In this document: positions 51,159 to 63,883 of the stretch, piece by piece
Numbering within the stretch: the stretch's first letter is position 1
Layout of the letters: each line of letters begins with the position of its first letter
Assembly: GCF_020034655.1 (NCBI RefSeq)
Contig: NZ_JAIQDJ010000002.1
Location: 425,002-489,001 of the forward strand
Direction: 5' to 3'
DNA from: Thermomonas beijingensis
GTDB lineage: Bacteria; Pseudomonadota; Gammaproteobacteria; Xanthomonadales; Xanthomonadaceae
DNA: 64,000 nucleotides
Program-made: the position numbers and the translations under genes
The notes under the pieces: model-generated
What the model was told of the DNA's origin: nothing
Database searches by the model: none
Seen by the model: only the letters and a program-made list of their open reading frames with translations

Positions 51159-51210
51159 GTGGTAATCACAATGCAACGCATACAAGAATCAAAAACATTG
51201 CATTGCCACA
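51159..51210. promoter_or_regulatory. Inverted repeats between jetA and the WYL gene
   Basis: Within the 133 bases between divergent starts there is a perfect 8-base inverted repeat, CAATGCAA (51169-51176) and TTGCATTG (51198-51205). An outer near-perfect pair TGTGGTAAT (51159-51167) and ATTGCCACA (51202-51210) partly overlaps it. The block is close to jetA and is a probable operator for the WYL protein. An AT-rich segment (TTATATAC, 51223-51230) nearer the WYL gene could be a -10 region. Confidence 0.6.
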
Positions 51211-51281
51211 TTCTAGAGCAGCTTATATACTTACCGCAATAACCCGCACAAGTATTCGTTAACCCGATAGAGCACTCAGGA

Positions 51282-52196
51282 ATGCCCAAAGACCAACTTG
51301 CAGAACTGACCCAGCCTCAGCGCGATCGGCTCGCGTTCATTGAGCTGCGTGTGCGCTTCGTGGGGGAGATCCGTAGGCAGGACTTGGTTGGGCGGTTTGG
51401 CATCCAGTCCGCAGCGGCAACCCGGGATTTGGCACTCTATAAGGAGTTGTCTCCGGGCAATATCGACTATGACCCCAAAGGCAAGGCCTACGTCCTGGGG
51501 CCGGACTTTCGCCCCATCTTCGACTTTCCTCCGGAGCGGGTCCTGTCTTGGCTGACGCAGGGCTTTGGCGACGGCGAGCCGATGCGGCTCAAGGCGTGGG
51601 TGGCCAGCGAGAGTCCGTCGCGGCTCACGTATCCGGATCTGGATGTGCTGGCGAGCGTGACCCGGGCAATTCACCAGGAGTGTCCGCTCGGCATCGAGTA
51701 CCACTCCATCTCCAGCGGCCGCACGGAGCGGGAGATCGTGCCGTTTGCTCTGATCGACAACGGCCTGCGCTGGCACGTCCGCGCCTTCGACCGGAAGTCC
51801 CAGGAGTTCCGCGATTTCGTCATTACCCGGATCAAGTGCCCAGTGGTGCTCAAGGACCATCCCGTCGCCCCGCACGAAACAAGCAATCAAGACATCCAGT
51901 GGACGCGCATCGTCGAACTGGAGCTTGTCCCGCATCCAGACCAGCCCCGGCCGGAAATCACCGAGATGGACTACAGCATGGATGGTGGTGTGCTGCGCAT
52001 GAAACTGCGCGCCGCTACAGCCGGGTACATCTTGCGTCAGTGGAGCGTCGACTGCTCGCCAGACCACAGCCTGCGCGGCCACGAATACCGACTCTGGCTG
52101 AGAGATCATCTGGCGCTCTACGGCGTAAAAAACGCAGTGCTGGCCCCGGGTTACCGATCGCCTGACTCGCAAAACATCATGGGCAAGGCCGACTGA
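51282..52196 (+). CDS. WYL-domain regulator of the CapW/BrxR kind
   Basis: A 304-residue protein. N-terminal winged HTH (residues about 8-65: RLAFIELRVRFVGEIRRQDL, RFGIQSAAATRDLALY), then a WYL domain (about 130-200: EREIVPFALIDNGLRWHVRA and FVITRIKC), and a C-terminal WCX-like part ending YRLWLRDHLALYGVKNAVLA. Such proteins repress CBASS, BREX and other defence operons. It lies between the Wadjet and type I/McrBC operons, transcribed toward the latter, 51 bases before hsdM. Which operon it controls is inferred, not shown. Confidence 0.88.
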   Translation: MPKDQLAELTQPQRDRLAFIELRVRFVGEIRRQDLVGRFGIQSAAATRDLALYKELSPGNIDYDPKGKAYVLGPDFRPIFDFPPERVLSWLTQGFGDGEPMRLKAWVASESPSRLTYPDLDVLASVTRAIHQECPLGIEYHSISSGRTEREIVPFALIDNGLRWHVRAFDRKSQEFRDFVITRIKCPVVLKDHPVAPHETSNQDIQWTRIVELELVPHPDQPRPEITEMDYSMDGGVLRMKLRAATAGYILRQWSVDCSPDHSLRGHEYRLWLRDHLALYGVKNAVLAPGYRSPDSQNIMGKAD

Positions 52197-52247
52197 TGCG
52201 CCACGCCACGCCACGACAGAACAACCAAATTTGACTGGATTTCCTAC

Positions 52248-54726
<2,479 letters not shown>

Positions 54727-54734
<8 letters not shown>

Positions 54735-56046
54735 GCCCGTCAACACCGCTCCGCGTCATCAGTACGAGGCATTTCTACGTCAACTGCCAGCCGATTGGGA
54801 TCACCAAGAAATCACGCAGCTTGGTGCTGTCGTTGGGGGAGGCACGCCGTCGCGTGAGGTGCCATCGTTCTGGCGAGGCCCAATTCCCTGGGTCACGCCT
54901 GGCGAAGTCAGCGGCGAGGCCAGTAAGCTGCTTCACGATACGCAGGAGCACATCAGCCCGTCAGGCTTGGCCGGGAGTGGCGCGAATCTATTGCCAGCCG
55001 GGTCGCTGCTGGTGACGACACGAGCAACGCTGGGAGCCCGTGTGATCAATGCAGTGCCAATGGCGACCAATCAGGGTTTCAAGTCGATCGTCTTCAAGAA
55101 GCCAGAGGAAGCCAGCTACTACTACCACCTATTTGAGAAGGTGAAGCCTGAGCTGGTGCGTCGCGCGTCCGGGACCACCTTCTTGGAAATCTCAGGAGCA
55201 GAGTTTGGCTCGATCCAGTTGCCCAGCCCCTCGCCCGAGGAGAAGCTGAAGATCGCTGAGTTGCTGGACACTCTCGACACAGCCATCCATCAAACCGAGG
55301 CCATCGTCGACAAGCTGAAGCAGGTGAAGCAGGGCTTGTTGCATGACCTGCTGACGCGCGGTGTAGATGCCAATGGTGAACTGCGTCCATCCCGCACAGA
55401 AGCACCAGAGCTCTACCAGTCATCACCCATGGGATGGATACCCAAGGCATGGTCACTGGAGTCAGTAGGTCTCGAGTTTGAGATTCAGCTTGGGAAAATG
55501 CTTGATGCCGAGAAGAACCTTGGCGTTTACAAAACCTACATCGGTAACAAAGCGGTGCAATGGGGGGGTATCGATATGGGCGCGGCACAGTTCGTGAAGA
55601 TGACACGTTCTGACCTCGTGCGCTTTCGCCTTGCAAAGGGTGATCTACTTGTTTGCGAAGGCGGGGAGGTTGGACGCGCTGCCATTTGGGACGAGCCGAT
55701 TGACGAGTGCTACTACCAAAAGGCGCTGCACCGGCTTCGTCCTCTGCGCGGCTATAGCCCCCATTTAATGTTGGCCTTCCTCAGATACTGGACGAGTCGT
55801 GACATGTTGGCTGACTACGTTTCACAAACAAGCATTGCTCACCTGACTCAAGAAAAATTTGCTTCGGTGCCGTTGCCGGTTCCGGAACGCGATGAGCAGT
55901 TGGCAATAGCTGCTAGGTTGATGGCTCAGGACGCCAAAGCAAAATTCGAGGATCAAAAACTGTCGAAGATGCGCGAAATGAAGTCCGGCTTGATGGACGA
56001 CCTTCTCACCGGCCGCGTCCGGGTCACGCCGTTGCTGGCGCAATAA
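54727..56046 (+). CDS. hsdS: Type I restriction-modification specificity subunit HsdS
   Basis: A 439-residue specificity subunit with two target-recognition domains (about residues 18-185 and 225-405). They are separated and closed by similar helices: [16 protein letters not shown] and [39 protein letters not shown] and [11 protein letters not shown] are typical of the first domain. It sets the bipartite target sequence of both methylation and cleavage; the target cannot be read from sequence. Confidence 0.95.
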
Positions 56047-56061
56047 GAAAAGGGCCGGAAT

Positions 56062-59000
56062 ATGGGATGGGAACTTGAAGACGTAGAAAAACCGTTCGTC
56101 ACGCAACTGGAAGGTCTGGGTTGGACGCACATCGAGGGAAGCATTGACGACCCCGTGATCACCGGGCGCAGCAGCTTCACCGAAGTCATTCAGGAAGGCG
56201 TGCTGCGCAAGAAGCTGGCCGAAATCAACTTGCGCGAAGTCGATGGGGCGCTCGTGCCCTGGCTGGATGATGAACGCCTGTCTGAGGCCGTCGCCGCGAT
56301 CACGCGCATTGCGCGGCCCAAACTCATCGAGGCCAACCAGGCGGCGACGGAATTGCTGTTGCTCGGCATCACCGTTGATGGCCTGCCCGGCTGGGATGGT
56401 GGACGTGGCCAGACCATTCGCTTCATCGACTGGGACACTCCCGAGAACAACAGCTTCACGGTCGTTAACCAGTACCGCGTGGATTGCCCGCCCGGCTACA
56501 ACAGCGGCAAAGCCTTCATCGTGCCGGATCTGGTGTTGCTGGTGAACGGGATTCCGCTGGTGGTGGTCGAGTGCAAGAGCCCCTCCGTCCCGGAACCGCT
56601 GGCCGAGGCGATTGACCAGTTGCGCCGCTACAGCAACCAGCGGCACGCCAACTACGAGGTGGAAGACTTTGAGGGCAACGAGCCGCTCTTCTTCACCAAT
56701 CAGCTGTTGATCGCGACCAGCTTTGACGAGGCGCGCGTGGGCACCATCGGCGGCTTGTTCGAGCACTTCGCCAGCTGGAAGACGGTGGCCCCGGCGCGAG
56801 AGGCAGACGTTGCGGCCAGCCTTGGTGTTGAGCATCTTTCCGAGCAGCAACGCTTGGTAGCGGGCATGCTCACCCCAGCAAACCTGCTGGACATCGTGCG
56901 CCACTTCACCCTGTTCATGCAGGCCGGTGGGCAGACCATCAAGGTGGCTTGTCGCTATCAGCAGTTCCGCGCCGTGAACAAGGCGATTGAGCGCCTGCAG
57001 AGCGGCAAGACTCGCTTGCAGGATGGCGAGTACGACCGGCGCGGGGGTGTGATCTGGCACACCCAGGGCTCTGGCAAATCGCTAACCATGGTGTTCCTGG
57101 TGCGCAAGCTGCGAACGAATGCCACTCTGCGCCGTTTCAAAGTGGTGGTGGTTACAGACCGCAAAGACTTGCAGGACCAGCTCAGCGCCACCGCAACGCT
57201 GACCGGCGAAGTGGTGGAGGTGGCCACTTCGACGGTGGCCGCGCAGAAGCTGGTGCGCCGCAAGGGCCCCGGTCTGCTGTTTGCCACGATCCAGAAGTAC
57301 CGGGACCCGGATGCCGCCGGTGAGCCGGGCTTGACCGAGGACGACATCCCGGAGGGCTGGCAAGACGGGCAGATGGGCGTGAAGGAGCCTGCTGCGGCCA
57401 CCTATGTGGCCAAGCCTGCGGCGAAGACCTTCGAAGTGTTGAACGAGGACGACACCATCCTCGTGCTCGTCGATGAGGCGCACCGCACCCAGGCGGGTGA
57501 CTTGCACGCCAACCTGCTGGCCGGGCTACCCAACTGCGCACGTATCGGCTTCACCGGCACGCCGATCATCATGGGTGACAAAAAACGCACCCACGAGATC
57601 TTCGGCGAATTCATTGACCGCTACACGATCAAAGAGGCCGAGGAAGACGGTGCAACGGTGCCTGTGCTGTACGAGGGGCGTACCGCGCAGGGTGCAGTCA
57701 AAGACGGGGCCAGTCTGGATGAGTTGTTCGAGGACTTGTTCCGCGAGCGTAGCGCGGAAGAACTGGAGGCGATCAAGCAGAAGTACGCCACCAAGGGCCA
57801 GATCTTCGACGCCCCGCTGCTGATCGCGGACAAAGCACGCGACATGCTGCGCCACTACGTGACCAACATTCTGCCCAATGGCTACAAAGCGCAGGTGGTG
57901 GCCTACAGCCGCTTGGCCGCTGTGCGTTACGTAGCCGCGTTTGAAACGGCCAGGGCCGATTTGCTGGCCGAGGCCGAAGCGCTTCCACCCGAAGACAAGG
58001 CGCTGGACGACGAGGCGCTGTGCCAGCGGCCGCCCAAGGTGCAGGCTATCGTGCAGGCCTGGCGCTACCGCGACACGCTGAAGAACATCGAGTTCGCGGC
58101 AGTGATCTCCGGCAGCAACAACGACGATCCGGCCTGGAAGCAATGGACGGACGCGGCGGCCAACGAGACGAGGATCAAGCGCTTCAAGAAGCCGCTGTTC
58201 CACACCAAGCCAGAGAAGACCGACGCGCTGGCCTTCCTGGTCGTGAAGTCGATGCTGTTGACCGGCTTCGATGCGCCGATTGAAGGCGTGATGTACCTCG
58301 ATCGCCCAATCCGCGAGGCGGAATTGCTGCAGGCCATTGCCCGCGTGAACCGCACAGGGTTTGGCAAGCGCTGCGGCATCGTGGTGGACTACTACGGCGT
58401 CGCCCAGCACCTGAAGGAAGCCCTGGCGGCCTACGCCGACGAGGACATTCAGGGCGCACTTCAAAGCCTGAAAGACGAAGTGCCGGCGCTGCGCGATCGG
58501 CACCTACGCGTAGTGGACCTGTTCCGCAGCCGCGGCATCGAGTCACTGGATGACGTGGAGGCCTGCGTTGAAGTGCTGGCGGACGAACGGCTGCGCGCGG
58601 AATTCACCGTCAAGCTCAAGCAGTTCCTTGGTTCGCTGGACATGGTGTTGCCGCGCCCGGAAGGCTTGCCCTTCTCCAAGGACGCCAAGACCCTCTCGTA
58701 CATCTACGCCCGAGCCCGCAACCGCTACAAGGACACGCCGGTTCTCGGCAAGGATGTCGGCGCCAAGGTCCGCAAGCTGATCGATGACCATGTGATTTCC
58801 TTGGGCATCGATCCGAAGATCCCGCCGATTGCACTGACCGATGCTGAGTTCGACACGCATCTGTCGCGGCAGGCAAACGACCGCGCCAAGGCGTCCGAGA
58901 TGGAACACGCCATCCGTTCGCACATCCGCAAGCATCTGGATGAGGACCCGGTGCTGTTCCGCAAGCTCAGCGAACGACTGAACGAGATCCTGAAGACGTT

Positions 59001-59400
59001 GGCAGATCAGTGGGATGACCTGATCGCAGCGCTGCAGAAGATCATCAGCGACATGCGCGCGGGCGCCTCCAGCGATGACGCTGGCCTGCCCGACATGCCA
59101 GAACACTACGTGCCGTTCCTGCGCATGCTGCTGGAGGCCGTGGTGGGCACCGAGCGTCCGAGTGACGAGCAGTTGCTGAAGATTCGCGACCTGACTGTGG
59201 AGCTCGTCGACATGATTGCCGGCGAACTGACCGACACCTTCTGGGAGCCACACAAGCGCCCGGCACAAGACGCTCTAGGGGCACGCATCTTCAGAACGCT
59301 GCGCACATCCCGCCTGGTTGCACCCGGTGATGTGTCAGCCCTGAAAGATCGCCTGCTTGAACTCGCCCGCGCCAACCATGAGAGGTTGACCAAGGCATGA
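56062..59400 (+). CDS. hsdR: Type I restriction endonuclease subunit HsdR
   Basis: A 1112-residue motor/nuclease. PD-(D/E)xK nuclease at PD155-156 and E170CK172 (VVVECKSP). SF2 helicase with Walker A TQGSGKS near 334-340, DEAHRTQ at 471-477 and the ARVNRTG motif VI near 760. The C-terminal 250 residues are helical and bind HsdM. AAAAGGG lies six bases before its ATG, 15 bases after hsdS. It translocates DNA and cuts unmethylated sites. Confidence 0.96.
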   Translation: MGWELEDVEKPFVTQLEGLGWTHIEGSIDDPVITGRSSFTEVIQEGVLRKKLAEINLREVDGALVPWLDDERLSEAVAAITRIARPKLIEANQAATELLLLGITVDGLPGWDGGRGQTIRFIDWDTPENNSFTVVNQYRVDCPPGYNSGKAFIVPDLVLLVNGIPLVVVECKSPSVPEPLAEAIDQLRRYSNQRHANYEVEDFEGNEPLFFTNQLLIATSFDEARVGTIGGLFEHFASWKTVAPAREADVAASLGVEHLSEQQRLVAGMLTPANLLDIVRHFTLFMQAGGQTIKVACRYQQFRAVNKAIERLQSGKTRLQDGEYDRRGGVIWHTQGSGKSLTMVFLVRKLRTNATLRRFKVVVVTDRKDLQDQLSATATLTGEVVEVATSTVAAQKLVRRKGPGLLFATIQKYRDPDAAGEPGLTEDDIPEGWQDGQMGVKEPAAATYVAKPAAKTFEVLNEDDTILVLVDEAHRTQAGDLHANLLAGLPNCARIGFTGTPIIMGDKKRTHEIFGEFIDRYTIKEAEEDGATVPVLYEGRTAQGAVKDGASLDELFEDLFRERSAEELEAIKQKYATKGQIFDAPLLIADKARDMLRHYVTNILPNGYKAQVVAYSRLAAVRYVAAFETARADLLAEAEALPPEDKALDDEALCQRPPKVQAIVQAWRYRDTLKNIEFAAVISGSNNDDPAWKQWTDAAANETRIKRFKKPLFHTKPEKTDALAFLVVKSMLLTGFDAPIEGVMYLDRPIREAELLQAIARVNRTGFGKRCGIVVDYYGVAQHLKEALAAYADEDIQGALQSLKDEVPALRDRHLRVVDLFRSRGIESLDDVEACVEVLADERLRAEFTVKLKQFLGSLDMVLPRPEGLPFSKDAKTLSYIYARARNRYKDTPVLGKDVGAKVRKLIDDHVISLGIDPKIPPIALTDAEFDTHLSRQANDRAKASEMEHAIRSHIRKHLDEDPVLFRKLSERLNEILKTLADQWDDLIAALQKIISDMRAGASSDDAGLPDMPEHYVPFLRMLLEAVVGTERPSDEQLLKIRDLTVELVDMIAGELTDTFWEPHKRPAQDALGARIFRTLRTSRLVAPGDVSALKDRLLELARANHERLTKA

Positions 59401-60092
59401 GCGTGCTGACCGTAGACGATCTCTCCTTCGAACTGAAGCCGAGCACCCGGCGCAGGACCCTTCAGATCACCGTGGATCGCAGCGGTGAGTTGGTGCTGTC
59501 GGCACCGCCCGATGTCGAAGAGGAGCGCCTGCGCGAATTCGTTCTGGAAAAGCGCTTCTGGATCTACACCAAGCTGGCCGAGAAGGATCGCCTGCAGAAG
59601 GCCGTGCCGACCAAGAGCTATGTCGATGGCGAGGGCTTTCTATACCTGGGTCGAAGCTACCGGCTGCGCTTGGTGGATGAGCAAGACGCCGCTTTGAAGC
59701 TGCTCAACGGGCGTTTCATGTTGCGCCGTGACGTGGTCGATACCGCCCGCGGCCATTTGATTCAGTGGTACGGCGCCCGGGCCAAGGTATGGCTTTGGGA
59801 CAAGGTGCAGGACTACGTGGCGCGCATGGAGGTCCAGCCCGTCGGCCTGAAAGTGCAGGACCTGGGCTACCGCTGGGGCTCATGCGGCAAAGGCGACTGG
59901 CTGTACTTCCACTGGAAGACCATCCTGCTGCCGCCACGCATTGCCGAGTACGTGGTCGTGCATGAACTGGCACATCTGCATCAACCGCATCACACGCCGG
60001 ATTTCTGGCAGAGAGTCGAGCGAGCACTGCCTGACTTCGAACGGCGAAAGACCTGGTTGGCCGAGCACGGCATGGACGTAGAAGGGATTTGA
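59397..60092 (+). CDS. YgjP-like metallopeptidase (DUF45)
   Basis: A 231-residue zinc metallopeptidase of the YgjP/DUF45 group. The HELAH site is at 189-193 (YVVVHELAHLHQPHHTPDFW), with a third ligand probably in HHTPDFW. YRWGSCGKGDWLYFHWKTIL is the other family signature. It overlaps the hsdR stop by 4 bases (ATGA). Such genes are often found directly after hsdR; the role in type I systems is not settled, perhaps proteolytic control of HsdR. Confidence 0.92.
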   Translation: MSVLTVDDLSFELKPSTRRRTLQITVDRSGELVLSAPPDVEEERLREFVLEKRFWIYTKLAEKDRLQKAVPTKSYVDGEGFLYLGRSYRLRLVDEQDAALKLLNGRFMLRRDVVDTARGHLIQWYGARAKVWLWDKVQDYVARMEVQPVGLKVQDLGYRWGSCGKGDWLYFHWKTILLPPRIAEYVVVHELAHLHQPHHTPDFWQRVERALPDFERRKTWLAEHGMDVEGI

Positions 60093-60096
60093 GGCG

Positions 60097-62088
60097 ATGG
60101 CACAGAACTATTTCAACAACGACCATTTCAAGCTGCTGAACAAATGGAAGGGGACGGTCTACGACAAGACCAACCCGGAGCAGCAGCGCGTCTATGAGGA
60201 GCTTGGGCAAGCCTACGACGTCACCAAGCACTGGGCCGAGGCGCTGCAACAGCAACTGTTCAAGGATGGGTGGACCAAGACGGTCCGCAAGCCCGCGGAT
60301 CGCAGTGGGAAGTTCACGGCCTACAACTGGGCACGGATCTACCCAGAGCAGAAATCTCACAAGGGCTTGGCATACACCGTAGGCATTGATGCCGCTCTCG
60401 GCTTCATCGTCAAGATAGACCTCGTTGACACCCAGGTTAGCGACCCCGGTCTGCGCAAGAAGTATGAAGAGATTCGCGGCAGCTTCACGGCCTCCCCCAT
60501 CGTGGCCATCAAATCCATCGCAGATGGTCTGGCACTCGACTTCACGGCACTGGTGGATTGGAGCGCAGAAGCCATCAAGAATTTCAAGATCAGCTACGAG
60601 GATGTCGCCGAAAAGCTGGGTCTGTCCGCAGACGAGGACCACAAGAGCCTGCTGGCCCACTTCCAGGGGCACGAGGACTTCGTTGAACGGCAGCCGCTGT
60701 GGACCAGCACCACGACTGAGCTGTTCGGCCGACTTGCCCGTGCTGTGAACGAAATGGGGTTGGACTGGTGGTTCATCCGGGCCACCAACAGCCAGCTGCG
60801 CTTCGGCCGCAAGGAAAAGGGTGTGGTGAAAGGCGGTCCAGTCGGATGGCTGTTTTTGCGCAAGGACGGCATCCGAGTCAGTTGGTCCGCCTTTGCCGGG
60901 TTGGATGAGCTTGAGCCAACTGATCTCACGAGCGAGCTTGTCCAAATCTTCGAAGCCGCCGACAAGGACGAAGGCAGTTGGCCGGCCAAGCTTGGGGCGC
61001 GGTCTGGACGCAACGGCTACTGGCCCGATGACTACGACATTGAAGACGAGCCCAAGAGCGACAAACCGCCAAAGAATGTCATCTACTACGGCCCGCCCGG
61101 CACCGGCAAGACGTTCGACCTGCAAGCCCTGCTCGTGTCTGATTACACCGATGCCGAGTACGGCGAGCGCTACGAGTTCGTCACCTTCCACCAGTCCTAT
61201 GGGTATGAGGAGTTCGTGGAGGGCCTGCGCCCCGTCATCACCAAGCGAGGCAAGAAGCGCGCGGCGGAAAGCGAGGCAGCCTCGTCGTCAAATGGGGAGG
61301 TGCGCTACGAGATCAAACCAGGCGCCTTCTTGAGGCTGTGTGACAGAGCGCGGAAGAACCCGTCGCGGCAGTACGCGATGGTGATCGATGAGATCAATCG
61401 CGGGAACATCAGCAAGATCTTCGGCGAGCTCATCACACTCGTGGAAGTCGACAAGCGCGAGGGTGCGAAGTACCCCGTCGCCGTGACGCTGCCGTATTCC
61501 GCAGAGACCTTCAGCGTGCCGTCGAACGTTGATGTCATCGGTACGATGAATACGGCGGACCGCTCATTGGCGCTGGTCGATACCGCGCTTCGCCGTCGCT
61601 TCGAGTTCATCGAGTCGATGCCCAAGCCCTCAATTCTTGCGGGCACCATCGTCTCCCACAACGGCGTGGACATCGACATCGAGCAGCTGCTGACCATGCT
61701 GAACAAGCGGATCGAGGCTCTGTACGACCGCGACCACACGGTGGGACATGCCTACTTCACACGCATCAAAGACCTGAAAGATGCCGATCGCTTCAATGAG
61801 TTGAGGACCGTGTTCAGGAACAAGATCATTCCGCTCCTGGAGGAGTACTTCTTCGAGGACTGGCAGAAGATTCGACTGGTTCTGGGCGATAACCAGAAGG
61901 CCAAGCAGGACCACCAATTCGTGCATGAAATCGGCCGCGAGGAGGACCTGCTGGCTCTCTTCGGCCGCGAGCACGAGCTGGATCAGTACGCGATTCGTTC
62001 TCGCTACCAGTTGAACGCATCCGCGCTCGATCAGCCGGACGCCTACGTAGGCATCTATGCGCCCAAACCTGCCGTGACCGCCGGATGA
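60097..62088 (+). CDS. mcrB: McrB-like AAA+ GTPase
   Basis: A 663-residue AAA+ protein. The motor has Walker A GPPGTGKT (332-339), Walker B MVIDEINRG (Asp431, Glu432) and the McrB signature MNTADRS (484-490), followed by DTALRRRFEFIE. The N-terminal 320 residues are not the E. coli McrB 5-methylcytosine domain as I know it; they hold a possible recognition domain (LAYTVGIDAALGFIVKIDLV, then WWFIRATNSQLRFGRKEKG). E. coli McrB is only 459 residues. It overlaps mcrC by 4 bases and starts 4 bases after the protease gene. Confidence 0.92.
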   Translation: MAQNYFNNDHFKLLNKWKGTVYDKTNPEQQRVYEELGQAYDVTKHWAEALQQQLFKDGWTKTVRKPADRSGKFTAYNWARIYPEQKSHKGLAYTVGIDAALGFIVKIDLVDTQVSDPGLRKKYEEIRGSFTASPIVAIKSIADGLALDFTALVDWSAEAIKNFKISYEDVAEKLGLSADEDHKSLLAHFQGHEDFVERQPLWTSTTTELFGRLARAVNEMGLDWWFIRATNSQLRFGRKEKGVVKGGPVGWLFLRKDGIRVSWSAFAGLDELEPTDLTSELVQIFEAADKDEGSWPAKLGARSGRNGYWPDDYDIEDEPKSDKPPKNVIYYGPPGTGKTFDLQALLVSDYTDAEYGERYEFVTFHQSYGYEEFVEGLRPVITKRGKKRAAESEAASSSNGEVRYEIKPGAFLRLCDRARKNPSRQYAMVIDEINRGNISKIFGELITLVEVDKREGAKYPVAVTLPYSAETFSVPSNVDVIGTMNTADRSLALVDTALRRRFEFIESMPKPSILAGTIVSHNGVDIDIEQLLTMLNKRIEALYDRDHTVGHAYFTRIKDLKDADRFNELRTVFRNKIIPLLEEYFFEDWQKIRLVLGDNQKAKQDHQFVHEIGREEDLLALFGREHELDQYAIRSRYQLNASALDQPDAYVGIYAPKPAVTAG

Positions 62089-63422
62089 ATTCCCTGACGA
62101 TCTTTGAGTTCGACAAGGTCGTCGAAGCAAAGGCCGGAGCGGTCGGACTTGCTGTGCCCAGACGTGTCTTCGCCTGGCTGGACATGCAGTCCCTGCGAAA
62201 TGATGACGATGCCCCTGGTTGGCTCAAGCCGACCCACCTGAGCGGCCAGCGGGCCATTCAGGTCACCAGCTATGTGGGCGTCATTCGCGCCCCATGCGGA
62301 TTTCAGATCGAGGTACTGCCAAAGACTGGGAGGAATACGTCACCTGACGAAGCACGCGCGCTCCTCATCGAGATGTTGAAGTGCCTGGCCGGGTTTCGGC
62401 ACATCAAGACAGCCAACGCGGACTTGGTCGCTGAGCGCATGCCCCTCCTGGAGGTCTTCATCCAGCAGTTCCTGTTGGCCGTCGGTTCGCTCGTCAAGCG
62501 CGGACTGCGCAGTGACTATGTCGCGCGACAGGACAACCTCTTTGCGCTTCGTGGGCGGTTGTTGGTGGCACGGCAGATCACCCAGAATCTGGTCAGGCGT
62601 GACCGGTTTTTTACCGAGCACGACGAGTTTTCGCAGGACCGTGCAGAGAACCGCCTGATTCACACGGCGCTTCGCCATGTTCTGACCCTCTGCAGATCGC
62701 AGGAGAGCCAGCGTGTCGCACGCGAACTCAGCTTTGTCTTTTCAGATGTTCCGCCGTCAGTCGATGTTGCCCAAGACATTCAGCGAATCAGGCTGGATCG
62801 AGGCATGGGCTACTACGAGTCCGCACTGGACTGGGCCAAGCTGATCCTGCAGGGTCTCAGCCCCATCTCTGGGATGGGAAGTCACCATGCCCCGTCGCTG
62901 TTGTTTCCGATGGAAGCAGTGTTCGAGGCCTATGTCGAGAAGCACTTGGCAAGGCAGTTGCGTGCTGACTTCGTCCTGAAGGCACAGGCAAGCAGCCAGC
63001 ACCTCGTTGCGCACGATGACCAGCGATGGTTCCGCTTGAAGCCCGACCTGTTGGTAAAGCAGAAGCAAACCACGCGCTTGGTCCTGGATACGAAGTGGAA
63101 GCTGCTGGATGCGGCAAAGAAAAACGGACGCGAGAAGTACCAACTCAGCCAGGCCGACTTCTATCAGCTGTACGCCTACGGTCACCACTACCTGGACGGC
63201 ACCGGGGACATCGTATTGATCTATCCAAAGACGGACACCTTCACAGAGCCGTTGCCAGTCTTTGACTTTCCGAAGGCCATCGGGATGCGCCTTTGGGTGC
63301 TGCCGTTTTGCCTCACGAAGCGCCAACTCATGCTGCCAGCTTCGCCAGCATTCGACGTCGCATTCATTCAGGACAATTCAAGTAAAACCCGGGCCGACAA
63401 CTTGAACGCTGTCCCGGCTTGA
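62085..63422 (+). CDS. mcrC: McrC-like nuclease subunit
   Basis: A 445-residue McrC protein. An N-terminal Greek-key-like part binds McrB (residues 60-110, VTSYVGVIRAPCGFQIEVLP), and the C-terminal PD-(D/E)xK nuclease has Asp321 (KPDLLV) and Asp335-x-Lys337 (VLDTKWKLL). It activates McrB GTP hydrolysis and cuts DNA. It is coupled to mcrB by ATGA overlap. Confidence 0.94.
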   Translation: MNSLTIFEFDKVVEAKAGAVGLAVPRRVFAWLDMQSLRNDDDAPGWLKPTHLSGQRAIQVTSYVGVIRAPCGFQIEVLPKTGRNTSPDEARALLIEMLKCLAGFRHIKTANADLVAERMPLLEVFIQQFLLAVGSLVKRGLRSDYVARQDNLFALRGRLLVARQITQNLVRRDRFFTEHDEFSQDRAENRLIHTALRHVLTLCRSQESQRVARELSFVFSDVPPSVDVAQDIQRIRLDRGMGYYESALDWAKLILQGLSPISGMGSHHAPSLLFPMEAVFEAYVEKHLARQLRADFVLKAQASSQHLVAHDDQRWFRLKPDLLVKQKQTTRLVLDTKWKLLDAAKKNGREKYQLSQADFYQLYAYGHHYLDGTGDIVLIYPKTDTFTEPLPVFDFPKAIGMRLWVLPFCLTKRQLMLPASPAFDVAFIQDNSSKTRADNLNAVPA

Positions 63423-63448
63423 GACCAAAGAAGATTGGGGAAACATAG

Positions 63449-63883
63449 ATGGCACTGAACCTTGGCAAAGTGGTTGTGGACTACCTGGCCACGCATCCAG
63501 AACAGAAGTTCTCCGCTCGACAGATCGCCGAGTGGATTTTTGAAACTTATCCTACAGAATGCCAAGAAAAGCGATCCAATAGTCGGGGCGATTACATCAA
63601 GACCGATGCCGACTTGGTTCAACAACTAGTAGCGGAGATCAGCTCTCAGCGACCTCGCTTGCAGAAACGTAACCCGGAGCTAAAGACAACCGAGGGGCGG
63701 CCACGCAAGTATTACTACTCGACAATGTCCGATGTCGCTGAAGTGGCTGCGGTCGAGAGCGTGATTGCCACGCCTGCTGCAGACGCAAGTGGAAAGTCGC
63801 AGGGAGAGCACGCGCTGTACCCGCTGCTCTCGCTGTATCTGTGGGAAGAGTTTGGGGTTTACTCAAAGCGCATCGATGAGAAG
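63449..63883 (+). pseudogene. COG2958-like gene truncated by an IS
   Basis: The visible 145 codons match the N-terminal part of the COG2958-like proteins often found next to restriction systems. There is an HTH-like segment (LGKVVVDYLATHPEQKFSAR, IAEWIFETYP) and then EGRPRKYYYSTM and YPLLSLYLWEEFGVYSKRID. Related full-length proteins continue for about 200 residues with a nuclease-like domain. Here the reading stops at TGA (63884-63886), which is the first three bases of the inserted element. The gene is therefore broken unless the rest resumes beyond the IS, outside the window. GGGGAAACATAG is upstream of its ATG. Confidence 0.8.
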
